This document shows, in pieces, positions 26,401 through 38,400 of a stretch of 64,000 nt of DNA. The DNA comes from Palaemon carinicauda. Its lineage: Eukaryota; Arthropoda; Malacostraca; Decapoda; Palaemonidae. The DNA lies in contig NC_090735.1 in NCBI RefSeq assembly GCF_036898095.1, positions 8,206,661 through 8,270,660 on the forward strand, written 5' to 3'. A model generated the notes under the pieces. That model worked only from the letters and a program-made list of their open reading frames with translations, did no database searches and was not told the DNA's origin. The stretch's first letter is position 1. Each line of letters starts with the position of its first letter. The position numbers were made by a program, and so were the translations under genes.

Positions 26401-29400
26401 CACGCGTCGACCTTCTGCTCGCCAGCGATCACCAGCTCGCCAGCGATCACCAGCTCGCCAGCGATCACCAGTTCGCCAGCGATCACCTTCACATGCTGCC
26501 CGCCATCGCACGAGCCTGCATGATCGCCCGCTTACGCATGCTGCTCCTCATCGCAATACCCTGAACGATCGCCCTCCTGCGGATGCTGATCACCATCGCA
26601 CAACCCTGCACGATCGCCCGCTTACGCATGCTGCTCGCCATCGCACAACCCTGCACGATCGCCCGCTTTCGCATGCTGCTCCTCATCGCAATACCCTGAA
26701 CGATCGCCCTCCTGCGGATGCTGATCACCATCGCACCCTTTCACGCGATCATTCACCTGCGCATGCTGCTCGCCATCGCACAACCCTGCACGATCGCCCG
26801 CTTACGCATGCTGCTCCTCATCGCACAACCCTGAACGATCGCCTTCCTGCGGATGCTGATCACCATCGCACCCTTTCACGCGATCATTCACCTGCGCATG
26901 CTGCTCGCCATCGCACAACCCTGAACGATCGCCCGCTTACGCATGCTGCTCCTCATCGCTCAACCCTGAACGACCGCCCTCCTGCGGATGCTGATCACCA
27001 TCGCACCCTTTCACGCGATCATTCACCTGCGCATGCTGCTCGCCATCGCACAACCCTGAACGATCGCCCGCTTACGCATGCTGCTCCTCATCGCTCAACC
27101 CTGAACGACCGCCCTCTTGCGCGCAATCATTCACCTTCACATGCTGCTCGCCATCGCTTACCATCACGTGATCATTATCGCCAGCGATCTTCTTCACCTA
27201 CGCGGCAGCACGATCCCTCGCCGTCGCGCCATCGCTTGCGTTCGTCGCCTCGGACACGTGTTCCTTTACCTGCCCACCCTCACGCCCACTCGCCTGCGCG
27301 CCCGCGTGATCGCTCGCCTGCGCGCCCGCGCGATCGCTCGCCTGCGCGCCCGCGCGACCGCTCGCCTGCGCGCCCGCGCGACCGCTCGCCTGTACGCCCG
27401 CGCGATCACCCGCGCAACCATTCGCCTTTGCGCGACCGTTCACCCTCGCGCGACCATAGTTCGCGGCGAATTCCACAGCCGGTGGTAGCAGCAGGGACGC
27501 GTGCTCCTAGACGGCACTCGGGATCACCTCCATCCAAGCACAGGTTGGTATTGCAGGACGAGGACAGGTCATTACAGCATTCTTCCCCACCTTCTTTTCA
27601 GGCAGGTACCGTCGTGTCCACTCCAAAGGATCGCCCGATCCCTTTCACCTTAGCGAGGATTTCGGACTCTGTGTCCTTTGAGCAGCAGACTTGGTTTGGT
27701 CCGCTGGCACGGGCGTTAGTGAGGGTTATGAAACCAGCACTTGCCGGCCAGGGTAACAAACCAGCGGCTGTCTCTCCTTCGCTGAAGAGAAAGAGAGGAG
27801 TGGACTTCGTGGTGACTTCCCCCAGGGCGAAGTTGGTTCCCAAGAGGTCGGTCTCGAGGGCCCCCTCTCCTGCACGAGTACTCTCTCCTTCTCCCGTGGA
27901 CGAGGCCTTTCCGTCCTCAGGTGAGTCCAGTGGACCGGTAGTCTTCCCCCCGGCACCAGGGGGGGAGACTTCGCTTCAGGCAGGAGAATTGTCTCGTGAG
28001 GAAGGGGCCCCTCGAACCTCGTTGTTGGGATCCTGTATCCCTCCTAGGAGGGAGCCCAAGGATTCCAAGACCATCCCTAAATCCTCTGCAAGGATTCGAC
28101 AGGAACCCATGACTACCCAGGGGAATGTCCACGTATCACCCCAGGAAGAGATTCCTGGGGCAGGAGACTTAGCTGCCAGCCCACAGGGAGGAGAACAGCA
28201 AGAGTCCGAACATGCCTTCTGGCAGGTCCTAAGCCTGATAAGGCAACTTAACAGTCTTACGGATCCAGTCATCCCCCCCCGTGAAGGCAAAGACACAATT
28301 CTGGATGAAGTGTTCGACGTTCGGAAGGCCCCTAAGACCAGTGCAGCTCTGCCCTGGTCTCGGGGGCTGAAGAGTGCCAGAGCTAGGGCCAATGCTCAGC
28401 TCGCACTTCTTGCCTCCTCCAGTCGTTCCACTGCCGGGAACAAACTCATCCCTCCTCCTCGCCTTCAGCAGAGGAGGTATTTCGAGATCCTGGGTGAGCA
28501 CAACCTCGCTCTTCCGCTCCATCACTCTGTGGAGGAGCTGGCGAAGGGAGTTCCCTTGGAGAAACTCTCTGCCCGGCAGGTGTCGTTCTCGGCGGCAGAG
28601 ATCCTTAACCACGAGAAGGTCGCTAAGTGTGCCATGCAGGCCACTTCGTGGCTGGACTTCTGGTTAGGATCTCTGGGCATCCTATTGCGATCTGAGGACT
28701 TGTCCAAGGAGACCAATAGGAAGGCCCTAGAGACCTTCTTGCTCTCGGGCACCCGCTCCATCGAGTTCTTGGCGCACCAGGTTACCACCCTGTGGGCCAA
28801 CTCGGTGTTGAAGCGTCGCGATGCTGTGTCCGAGAGATTCCATCCGAAGGTCCCCGCCGTAGATGTGTGTAGGCTCCGACATGCCTCCCTCCTGGGGGAG
28901 AGCCTGTTTGAGCCTCAAGACTTGGAGCGAACGGCTGAGAGGTGGAGGAAATCCAGCACGGACTCCCTCCTCCACAGGGCCCTTACAACTCGGCCCTATA
29001 AGCCTCCAGCCCCGCCACAACAGCAGCAACAGCCTCGTAAGGCTCCAAAACAGGCACCGGCAGCTAAGAAAGTGGTGTCTAAGCCCCAGCCCTTTCCAGC
29101 CAAGGTCAAGAGGGGTGGTAAGTCCTCCAGGGGAGGCAAGACTTCTAGGGGTGGCGGCCGCGGCCGCAAGCCCTAGGGGTGGCAGTCCCCCTGCGTGTCC
29201 ACCTGTGGGGGGATGCCTTCAGCGTTGCGTCCGCAGGTGGCAACATCTCGGGGCCGATGCTTGGACGATCTCGGTGATCGGCCAAGGTTATCGCGTCCCG
29301 TTCACGTCATCTCAACCTCCCCTGACAGCGAATCCAGTGTCGTTGAGCTCCTATGCCATGGGATCGGCAAAGGGGCTGGCCCTTCAGGCCGAAGTCAAGA

Positions 29401-32400
29401 CCATGTTCGAGAAGGGTGCTCTCCAGGAGGTCGTGGACGGCTCTCCAGGCTTCTTCAGTCGACTCTTTCTTGTAAAGAAGGCTACTGGAGACTGGAGACC
29501 CGTCATCGATCTCTCGGCTCTGAACAGGTTTGTCAAACAAACCCGGTTCAGCATGGAGACAGCAGACACAGTCAGACTTGCGGTGAGACCACAAGACTTC
29601 ATGTGTACACTGGATCTAAAGGACGCGTACTTCCAGATCCCAATCCATCCGTCTTCCAGGAAGTACCTGAGATTCTGCCTAGACAACAAGATCTACCAGT
29701 TCAAGGTGCTGTGTTTCGGTCTCTCCACAGCTCCTCAGGTGTTCACCAGAGTGTTCACCCTGATTTCGACTTGGGCGCACAGGAACGGCATTCGTCTCCT
29801 TCGTTACCTAGACGATTGGCTGATCCTAGCAGACTCGGAGTCGACCCTTCTTCGACACCGAGACAGGCTTCTAGATCTTTGCCAGGATCTGGGGATCGTG
29901 GTAAACCTCGAGAAGTCCTCTCTGCAGCCGTCCCAGCGACTGGTTTATCTAGGCATGCTAATAGACACCAATCTCCACAAAGCCTTTCCATCAGACGACC
30001 GGATAGCAAGGCTGAGGAGGGTGGCGGAACCTTTCCTCAGGCGAAAAGAACTCCCCGCCCAATCGTGGTTGCGTCTCTTGGGCCACCTATCCTCCCTGGC
30101 CCGTCTGGTTCCAAACAGCCGCCTCAGGATGAGATCCCTTCAATGGCGGCTCAAGTCCCGGTGGAATCAAGGATCCGATTCCCCGGACACTCTGATCCCA
30201 ATGGGGTCTCTGGAACAGACGGACTTGCGGTGGTGGCTGGCCGACGAGAACCTGCGAAAGGGAGTGAGTCTTCTCGTCCTTCCCCCGGAATTGACTCTGT
30301 TTTCGGACGCGTCAAAAGAAGGGTGGGGGGGCGCACGTTCTGAACCAGAGGGCCTCAGGCCTTTGGTCAGAATCAGAAAAGTGCCTACACATCAACCTGC
30401 TAGAATTGAAGGCCGTCTTTCTGGCCCTTCAACAGTTCCAACGGTTCCTGGCGGGTCACTCCGTGGTGGTGATGAGCGACAACACCACGGTAGTGGCTTA
30501 TATCAACAAGCAGGGAGGCACTTTTTCGCAACAGCTATCCCATCTTGCAGTAGAGACTCTGAGGTGGACCGAAACCCACTCGATAACACTATCAGCTCGC
30601 TTCATTCCTGGCAAGAGGAATGTGCTCGCCGACAGTCTGAGCAGGGCTTCGCAGATAGTGAGTACCGAGTGGTCTTTGGATCCTCAGATAGCCAACAAAG
30701 TCCTGACTTTGTGGGGTTCCCCGACGGTGGACTTGTTCGCGACAGCCTTGAACTTCAAGCTGCCCCTGTACTGCTCACCAGTCCCGGACCCCAAGGCACT
30801 CTGGCAAGATGCTTTCCAGCAACGGTGGGACAACATCGACGTGTACGCCTTCCCACCATTCTGTCTGATGAGAAGGGTGCTCAACAGGACCAGACTATCG
30901 GTCAACTGTTCCATGACTCTAGTAGCTCCGCTATGGCATCACGCGGAATGGTTTCCGGACCTTCTGCAACTCCTGACGGAACTCCCAAGGGAGCTTCCTC
31001 CACGACACGAGCTTCTCAGACAACCCCACTCCGGTGTCCCTCACAGGGCCGTAGCCTCGCTTCGGCTTCACGCCTGGAGACTATCCAGCGTCTCCTCGCG
31101 GAGAGAGGCTTTTCGCAACAGGTTGCGGAGAGAATGTCTCGGCACCTGCGAAGGTCCTCTGAGGGAGTCTACCAAGCGAAGTGGAGAGTCTTTTGTGGTT
31201 GGTGTCGTGGAAGGGGTATCTCTCCACTCGATGCCACTATTCCAGCAATAGCGGACTTCCTTGTGTATCTGCGAGAAGAAATGCGCCTTTCTGTCTCGGC
31301 AGTGAAAGGCTATCGCTCAGCCTTAAGCTTGGCCTTCAGATTGAAGGGCGTGGATATTTCTTCATCGCTAGAACTCTCTTTACTCATACGTAGCTATGAG
31401 CTTACCTGCCCCCAGTCGGAAGTGAGACCCCCTCCTTGGAACGTGGTTCGAGTTCTCAGGTCTCTCAAGAGACCTCCCTTCGAGCCATTACGCCAGGCCT
31501 CCGATCGCCACCTGTCTTGGAAGACGGCTTTCCTACTCGCCTTGGCCTCGGCCAAGCGAGTTAGTGAACTTCATGGTCTCTCGTACGACATCGCCCATTC
31601 AAGGGGATGGGGGGAGGTAACGTTCAGGTTCGTCCCTGAGTTTGTGGCCAAGACTCAGAATCCTGGAGTGCCGGATCCTCGGTTCGACTCTTTCAGGATC
31701 GCGAGTCTCCGTTCTGTAACAAACGACCCAGACCAGCTGCTACTATGCCCAGTGAGGTGTCTGAGGTACTACTTGAAGAGAACGGCTGCAGTCCGTCCTC
31801 ATGTGCGAGCTTTGTTTGTGAGCACAGGCAGGACAAAGAGGAGGGTCACAAGGAACACCATCTCTGCTTGGATTCGAAGGGTTATCCACCATGCCCTGAA
31901 TCCTGACCCTCCTCCGTCACGTCGCCCTCGGGCCCACGATGTCAGGGGTATTGCTACATCCCTGGCCTTCAAGAGAAACTTCTCTGTGACGCAGGTACTT
32001 CAAGCGGGGGTCTGGAAGCGTCAAACGACCTTCACAGCCCACTACCTGCAAGACGTGACCCACAGGAGCCTCGATACGTTCTCTATCGGCCCTGTGGTGG
32101 CTGCACAACAGCTGGTCTAACCTCAGGCTCCTTTTTGGACAAGTAGCAGTAGGTTGAGGGCGTTGTTACCCGGTCTTAGTCTGTGTGAATGAAAGAGTAT
32201 GTCTGACCCTTACTTCTTTCTTCATTCTCCCCTCTCTTGGGGAAGCAGCATCCTGGTCCTCGCATAGCTGACCTCGACCTCTGCAGGTAACCCATGCTTC
32301 TTTGTGCTCCTAGTATTAAGCTTAATACTGTTGCGTCTCCCATACCCTGACGAGGTGGTATGGGGAACGTCCTATCCTAGAATTCCTATCTGAAGGTCTC

Positions 32401-35400
32401 AAGGTCAACTTCATAGGACGAGTCACACTCTCCTCCTCACACTACTTATGTAGGCCACTCGTTCCTAGCGATGCTAGGAACCTGTGAGGTACAGGGGCTC
32501 TCTCTCTCTAGTGCTGCTCACTAAGGGATCGAGCCCCCGGGCAAGCCGAAGTCAGTAAGGCTGGGGACTTTCCACCCTTCCTAAGGGGTAAGTCACCCTT
32601 TGTAAATAGCGTGGTTTGTATTTCGGTTACGGAACAAATGACAAATTCGAAGATAATTTGTATTTTTCCTAACCATACAAACCTTAGCTATTTACACATA
32701 TGTGCCCGCCATCCCTGACCCCCAAGTCAAGTCCTACCTCTAAGTGAAGTGAAGCAAGTCACCGGTGTGTGGAGGGGGGAGGGGTAGCAAGCTACCCTTC
32801 CCCACCCCCCCGCTAACTAGCGCGGGGGTAATTAACCCTCGTTAAAAACTATTGGCTCGTCATTTCAGCTGCGCTAAAAGTAAACCCTTTGTAAATAGCT
32901 AAGGTTTGTATGGTTAGGAAAAATACAAATTATCTTCGAATTTGTCATATTTCAGGGTTATTTACTAAGCATTAATACCCATCTTTCCCTCAAATCCAGA
33001 TATATATGCATCTTTCACCATAACCATCGCATAAAAATTGTAAATATATGAAAGAGCAGATAAAGAAATATGGGATTCAAAATTCTTTCTTACAGATTGG
33101 TTGAAATTACTTGATAATTCATAGGAATGGTCTTTTAGTATATATTTTCATCTTTGTATTTTCTGGGCAAATTCTACGCTTTGGTCATATCCATTTACTG
33201 TTTCGTACACTTTGTGTATCTTTCAGAATAAGCGTAAGATAAAAATTGCAAATACAGTCAGCCCTTGACATTTACTGGTTCTATCTTTGCGATTTAGGTC
33301 ATTTGTAATACAACGAACTATATAACCTGTTAATTAAATAAAACTTCCTCTATTTGCAATTTCACGATATCTACTCTCATGGCCCGACGATTTCAAACCA
33401 ACAGTGCTCTTCTGCACCAAGCCTGCTTCGCACCATTTCCTTCTCCACACAGCACGACACCCCATCTTTTGTTGACTAGGCCTCACTCTCGCATCGACAG
33501 CCAGCTGGAGTAATTATGGCGAAACAGAGTATGTGATTTTTTATTCAATACGTTATAAGGCCTTTTTTGGGCTCAAGCCATGGCGTCCTGATGGAAGGTT
33601 CCTGTTTGGTAGCTTCCTTGGGTATAAGACTACTAAGATATTCCCAGAGAATTTAACCACAGGTTATCACAGAATTCTAACTTCTGGAGCGAGTATCTCA
33701 AAGGTTTCCCTTTAAGACATCGTAATACAACAGGGGACACGCATGTCTGGTCGTGCCACATAGCTATCTCCACCCCGAACAGAGTTAACGCTTCGGTGTG
33801 TAAGGGCTGAGAATAGCTGGGAGCCGTTCCACAGCTAATCTCACTCGTGGCTACTACTGATACTCGAGACGTAAACAAACGGACGCCATTGCTCTAATGA
33901 CGTCACGCGCGTCTTTATCCTTTGTTTAGTAGCTGCCCTACTGAGACGGATTTTCCCTTGTGTGAACTTTATCGTTTTGCATCTTCGCTATGTCGTTACC
34001 TTCAGCCTCGCCTTCTTCTGGAAAGTTGAGTACAAGGTTCCAGTATTGTTTAATTAAGCTCTGGCCGTAAAGTAAATATTATTTTGCGAAATAATTGATG
34101 TTTTGTGGCAGAGCTGTGCCTCTACCGGACCCGCCATTTTATGGCGTCGTTGTTGTTTTGCATGTCTTATTTAGTTAGCCACAACAACGCTTCCGGCCTT
34201 ATATACTAATCGAATACATTAGTTTATTTAGTCTTCATAGCTAGGAACTTTTATATCGTGTTTAGACGCTTTTTATCGGTCATCGATTGACCTCATACCA
34301 GTCGGCAACTATAGCCCCCAGGCCAGGAGCCTATATACAAGTGTTCATGCATGATTTATCAGTGATCCTAGACTAAGTTATGAAGATAGTGGCATTATTA
34401 TTTTACAATACTTTTGACTAGTGATGCAAATGTTTTCGCCTTCAGGGACCATATAGGGGATAGGCTAGTCAGTGATTCTTACTAGCCTAACCTAACCTTA
34501 GGACCCCTATATGCTTCCTTCATCCCCTGCCTTGGCATTCCCTCTAATTAGCCTTGATCCCTTTTCTGAGTAAAGGGATTCATTGTCTAATAGAGTATTA
34601 TATCGCCTCTCAGTCCTCCCTAAAGGAATGAACCCCCTTTAGGATTGCGTCTGAGAGTGAGGTTAGGCTAGCCTACCTCTATGGCTAGGATAGTCTGCGA
34701 CTTTCCTGCGATAGCGATACGTCTTCTTCCTTGCCTAGTTCAGGACTTTTAGCCCTGATCTAGGTCGGGTTAGGAAGGTTTCTCTGTTCCATGCTGAAAC
34801 TGTACTCTTGCACCGTTTTAGCCGATCAGCCTAATCTTAGGTTAGGGAGTGTCCTCCCTTCCCTTTGTGGCCGCTCTGGTACAGAAACCCTTCCTGGGAA
34901 GACCCCTCTCTTCTCCCTCCCCACCTATCTCTTGTATAGCCTAGCCTATGCTTAGGTTAGTTTATACTCATCTGTCCCCTGTCCTACAACTCCTCCTTAG
35001 GGTGGATGAGTAGGGCTACCCGAGCTTCCTTGTGCAGTCCGCTCTGGTACATATACCTTCATAGTGTCCTATAAGGTTAGTTCCTAGTGTAGCTCTGCAT
35101 AAGGGAGTCTCCCCCCCCCCCATCTTGGGTGTTCCCTAGTCCTCCCTTGGGCTACCCGCTCCCGGTCCCTAGTGACCCCTGCATATGGATGATAGAGCCT
35201 GTCTCTATCATGGGTACACCCCCTCAGGGAGGGGGAGGGATGTCTGGAACCCTGAAGGTACTTCCTGCATCCTTCCCCCCCTCCCCCTGTCTCTCTATCT
35301 ATCCGGGTGCCGGTCTCTTGCCGCCTCTTATGCCGGCAATACCTGCCTCTTGGTGACTTCCCTACCCTTGCCGCCAGCCCCCCGTGTTCCGAGGGACTGC

Positions 35401-38400
35401 CGGCTGCCGCCGGCTACTACCGGCGGCTCTCCTACTCCTATCTAATCGTCCGCTTGCCGGTCGATCTCCGGAGTGCCGGCATATACTGCCGGCAACCCGA
35501 TACTACCTGTACCATCCTTACCCCAGTCACCAATCCGGCATCCTCCGGCTGCCGGAGCCGCCGCTCCCTGCCGGCGTGCCGCCGTTGTGCCGGCGGCCGC
35601 CATCCTGGTATCTAACTGACTTTTGAAAATTGTCTGTTCTAATGCCAGAATCTATGCTGGAGCGAGCTCCGGCGTGCCGGCGGCTTGCCGGATACCCCGG
35701 AGGCGTCAAGAATACTTGCACCCCCTCTCTGTAGCTATCATAAGACTAAGATAGCCCTACCTGGCAAATAGATAAGCTGCTTTGCTTCTAAGATCAGTAC
35801 CTAGTACTGCTCTATTAGTGATCATGCTGTCTCTTTGCATTCTTCTATTTCCAGCATGCTATGTGCATCTTAGCACGGCTGGTTGCCAGAAGCAGTTACC
35901 CTTAATGAGACCTTCTGGCTCTTATCTGGGAACCGAATGAATTCGATCCCAACCTTGTCCTTGGCTTTCCATGGAGTTCCAATATAATGGGAATCCTAGG
36001 AAACTATATCCAATGATCTCGGTCATTTGGATTATCCCAGGACCAAGCCTATGGTAACCAGCCGGGCGAGATGCATGGAGCGTGTTCTCCTTTACTGTTT
36101 CACTCTCTATGCATCACACCTTCTATAAGTTAAAATTAATGATTAATATTAACTTAATTTAAGAGCCATTCCTATGACTCCCCCATACTCATTTTCTCTT
36201 TCTTCCACAGGAGGAGCAGATGAAGTGCGATTTCGCATACTGTGCCGTGAAACGCTCCCAGTTTTACGGACATACGGCGTGCAGGACTCACGCCCCTTGC
36301 TCAGACAAGAAAGGGGATTGGAAATTCTGGAATCCACTGGAATGTACGGTCTGCCAGGCCTACCTAGTTGAGGCCTTCCATAACCCTCCCTCAGCGGAGG
36401 TTAGAGACATTGCTCGTGAGAAACTGCGCAAGTGGGTGCGTGGTTTTCAGAGGAATGCCACTGGACCGTACCTGGCCACCGAAGAACTGAGGTCCCTGCT
36501 GTTCCCTAAGGCCTCCCCTGATTCAGTGGTTCCAAAGGAAGCAATCCCCACTGTCCAAATTACGGTGGAACCTGATGTGGTCATGGCTCAGTCCATGCAC
36601 GAGTGTCGCCTAGATTCCGAAGAGGATGAACAGATCTCTGACGTCTCGGAAGACACGGAGAACTGACGTCTCGGAAGACACGGAGAAGACGCTTATGGCT
36701 CAAGGAGCCGAAGAGGACGAAGACAAGGTGGAATACACCGAGTCGGAGATTGGAGCTACTCCCTCGTCCATCCCTCCGCCTACTCCTACACCGACGGATG
36801 TGTCCATTCCGTCTACCTCCTCGACCCCGGATCCTTCTTCTTCTACACAAGAACTGATCCGACTGATTAGAGCTGTCATGGACGACAGACTGAAGGAGAA
36901 CCAGGAGTCCATCAGGTCTATGATTGGATCCAGAGAACCGAAGAAGATCTCGGTTAAGGATCTCCCAGCTTGCTCTCATGCCAACCCGTGGAGGTATGCA
37001 GAGCATATGGTTATTGCGACCGGCAGGATCTTTGTTAGTGACAAAATCGGCACGGTCCCGTTGGAAGATGTGGAATTCTTCCCAAGCTTCGAGGCCTACC
37101 CGGACTGTTACGTCCGGCTTCGTTCTGAACCTGCCTCGAAGGAGGAGACCGAACCTAAGGAAGAGATAGTGTTCGATCTCGCAAAGGCCCAGGCTATGCT
37201 AGCCTCCGCATTTAAGAGCAGGGGCTTTACCTGCTCTAAGCTTCCTGCCTTGAGCAAGAAGCATCCTACTTATGTCGCTCCCGACACTGCGATTCTTCCA
37301 TTTTTGGAAAAGGCCTTGGCTGCATGCCTTAAAGCGGCGGAAGAAGGGAAACCCTGCCCTGCACTGGAGGAGTGCAGACCCTTCTCCATCGTAACGCCCC
37401 CTGACACTAGACAATGGAAAGATGTCCAACATACTTTCGTTGTGGGTAGGCTCGATCCTGACGTTGCCGGACGTCAGTTTAATGAAGACCTCCCTAAGCT
37501 CAATGATCACCTCCTTCGCCGGGAACAAGACACGAAGGAGAGGCTTGCAGCGTCTCTTTCTCATCAAGTCCAACTTGAAGTTATGGCCTGTGACACAGCA
37601 GTACCCGATCACTACATGGTACTGGCCAAATCCCACTTACTCACGGTAATGAAGGACTTGTACCATTTCATAAAGGCTCGTAGAGCCTGTCGTGAATTCG
37701 TGTTTGTCGGTGCCACCGTGAAACACGAACCCCGGAGGCTGATTTCCTCCAACATCTGGGGAAAGCACCTGTTTCCTTCGGACCTTGTCAAGGAAATAAC
37801 GGACAGAGCCGCCACGGAGAATAGGAACCTTCTCCACAAGTGGGGCATGTCCAGGAAAAGGAAAACCTCTCAGGACGATGGACCTCAGCCTAAGAGGAAA
37901 CCTCAGAAACCGAAACCCCAGCAACGTCAACAAAGACGTCAGTTTCCGGGACCCGCTACCTCCCAAGTGGTTGCCCAACCACAACAGACCTTTCAATTGG
38001 TCCCCCAACCGGTGTTGTCACAGTCACCGGTCTTCACCCCTGCCTTTGAGCAGCCATCCACTACCTTTCATGCCAGAGGTAGAGGCTCGTCCAGGGGTGC
38101 AAGCAGAGACGCCTCTCGTCGTCCCTCCAGAGGTAGAGGAGGAAAGGGAGCTAGCGGCCGAGGCAACAAGTCCTCGGGACACCAGAAGCAATGAAGTGCT
38201 TCCGGTGGGAGGAAGACTCCGCCAATTCCAGGATCGTTGGACCTTCGATCCTTGGGCACACAGCATCATCAAGAACGGTCTAGGCTGGAGTTGGGTGCAA
38301 CCACCCCCAATCTTCCAGCGGTTCTTCCAACAATCGACCCCCATTCTGGAAGAATATGTTCTAGACCTCTTGAACAAGAAGGTGATAAGGAAGGTAAAGT

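Larger units (their letters stand above)
24717..32948 (+). mobile_element. DIRS-1: full-length DIRS-type tyrosine-recombinase retrotransposon
   Basis: About 8.23 kb in cyclin C intron 2, antisense to the gene. The layout is diagnostic. Inverted terminal repeats of 158 bp (24747-24904 and 32742-32899) have short unique outer ends. The internal complementary region (32595-32696) is the complement of the outer left end joined to the complement of the outer right end. Three overlapping ORFs code a gag-like protein, RT/RNase H and a tyrosine recombinase. DIRS elements replicate through a circular DNA that the recombinase inserts, normally without target duplication. Both junctions share TCAT. One frameshift in a G run interrupts the RT/RNase H frame; otherwise the copy looks recent and complete. 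Confidence 0.95.

Noticed and set aside
26492..27121. CRISPR-like array because of regular 45-bp repeats
   Set aside because: The units are contiguous coding repeats with no spacers, in an animal genome.
29195..30343. 382-codon frame in DIRS-1
   Set aside because: It overlaps the RT coding frame and shows no domain; it is Ser/Arg/Pro-rich as expected of a shadow frame in GC-rich coding DNA.
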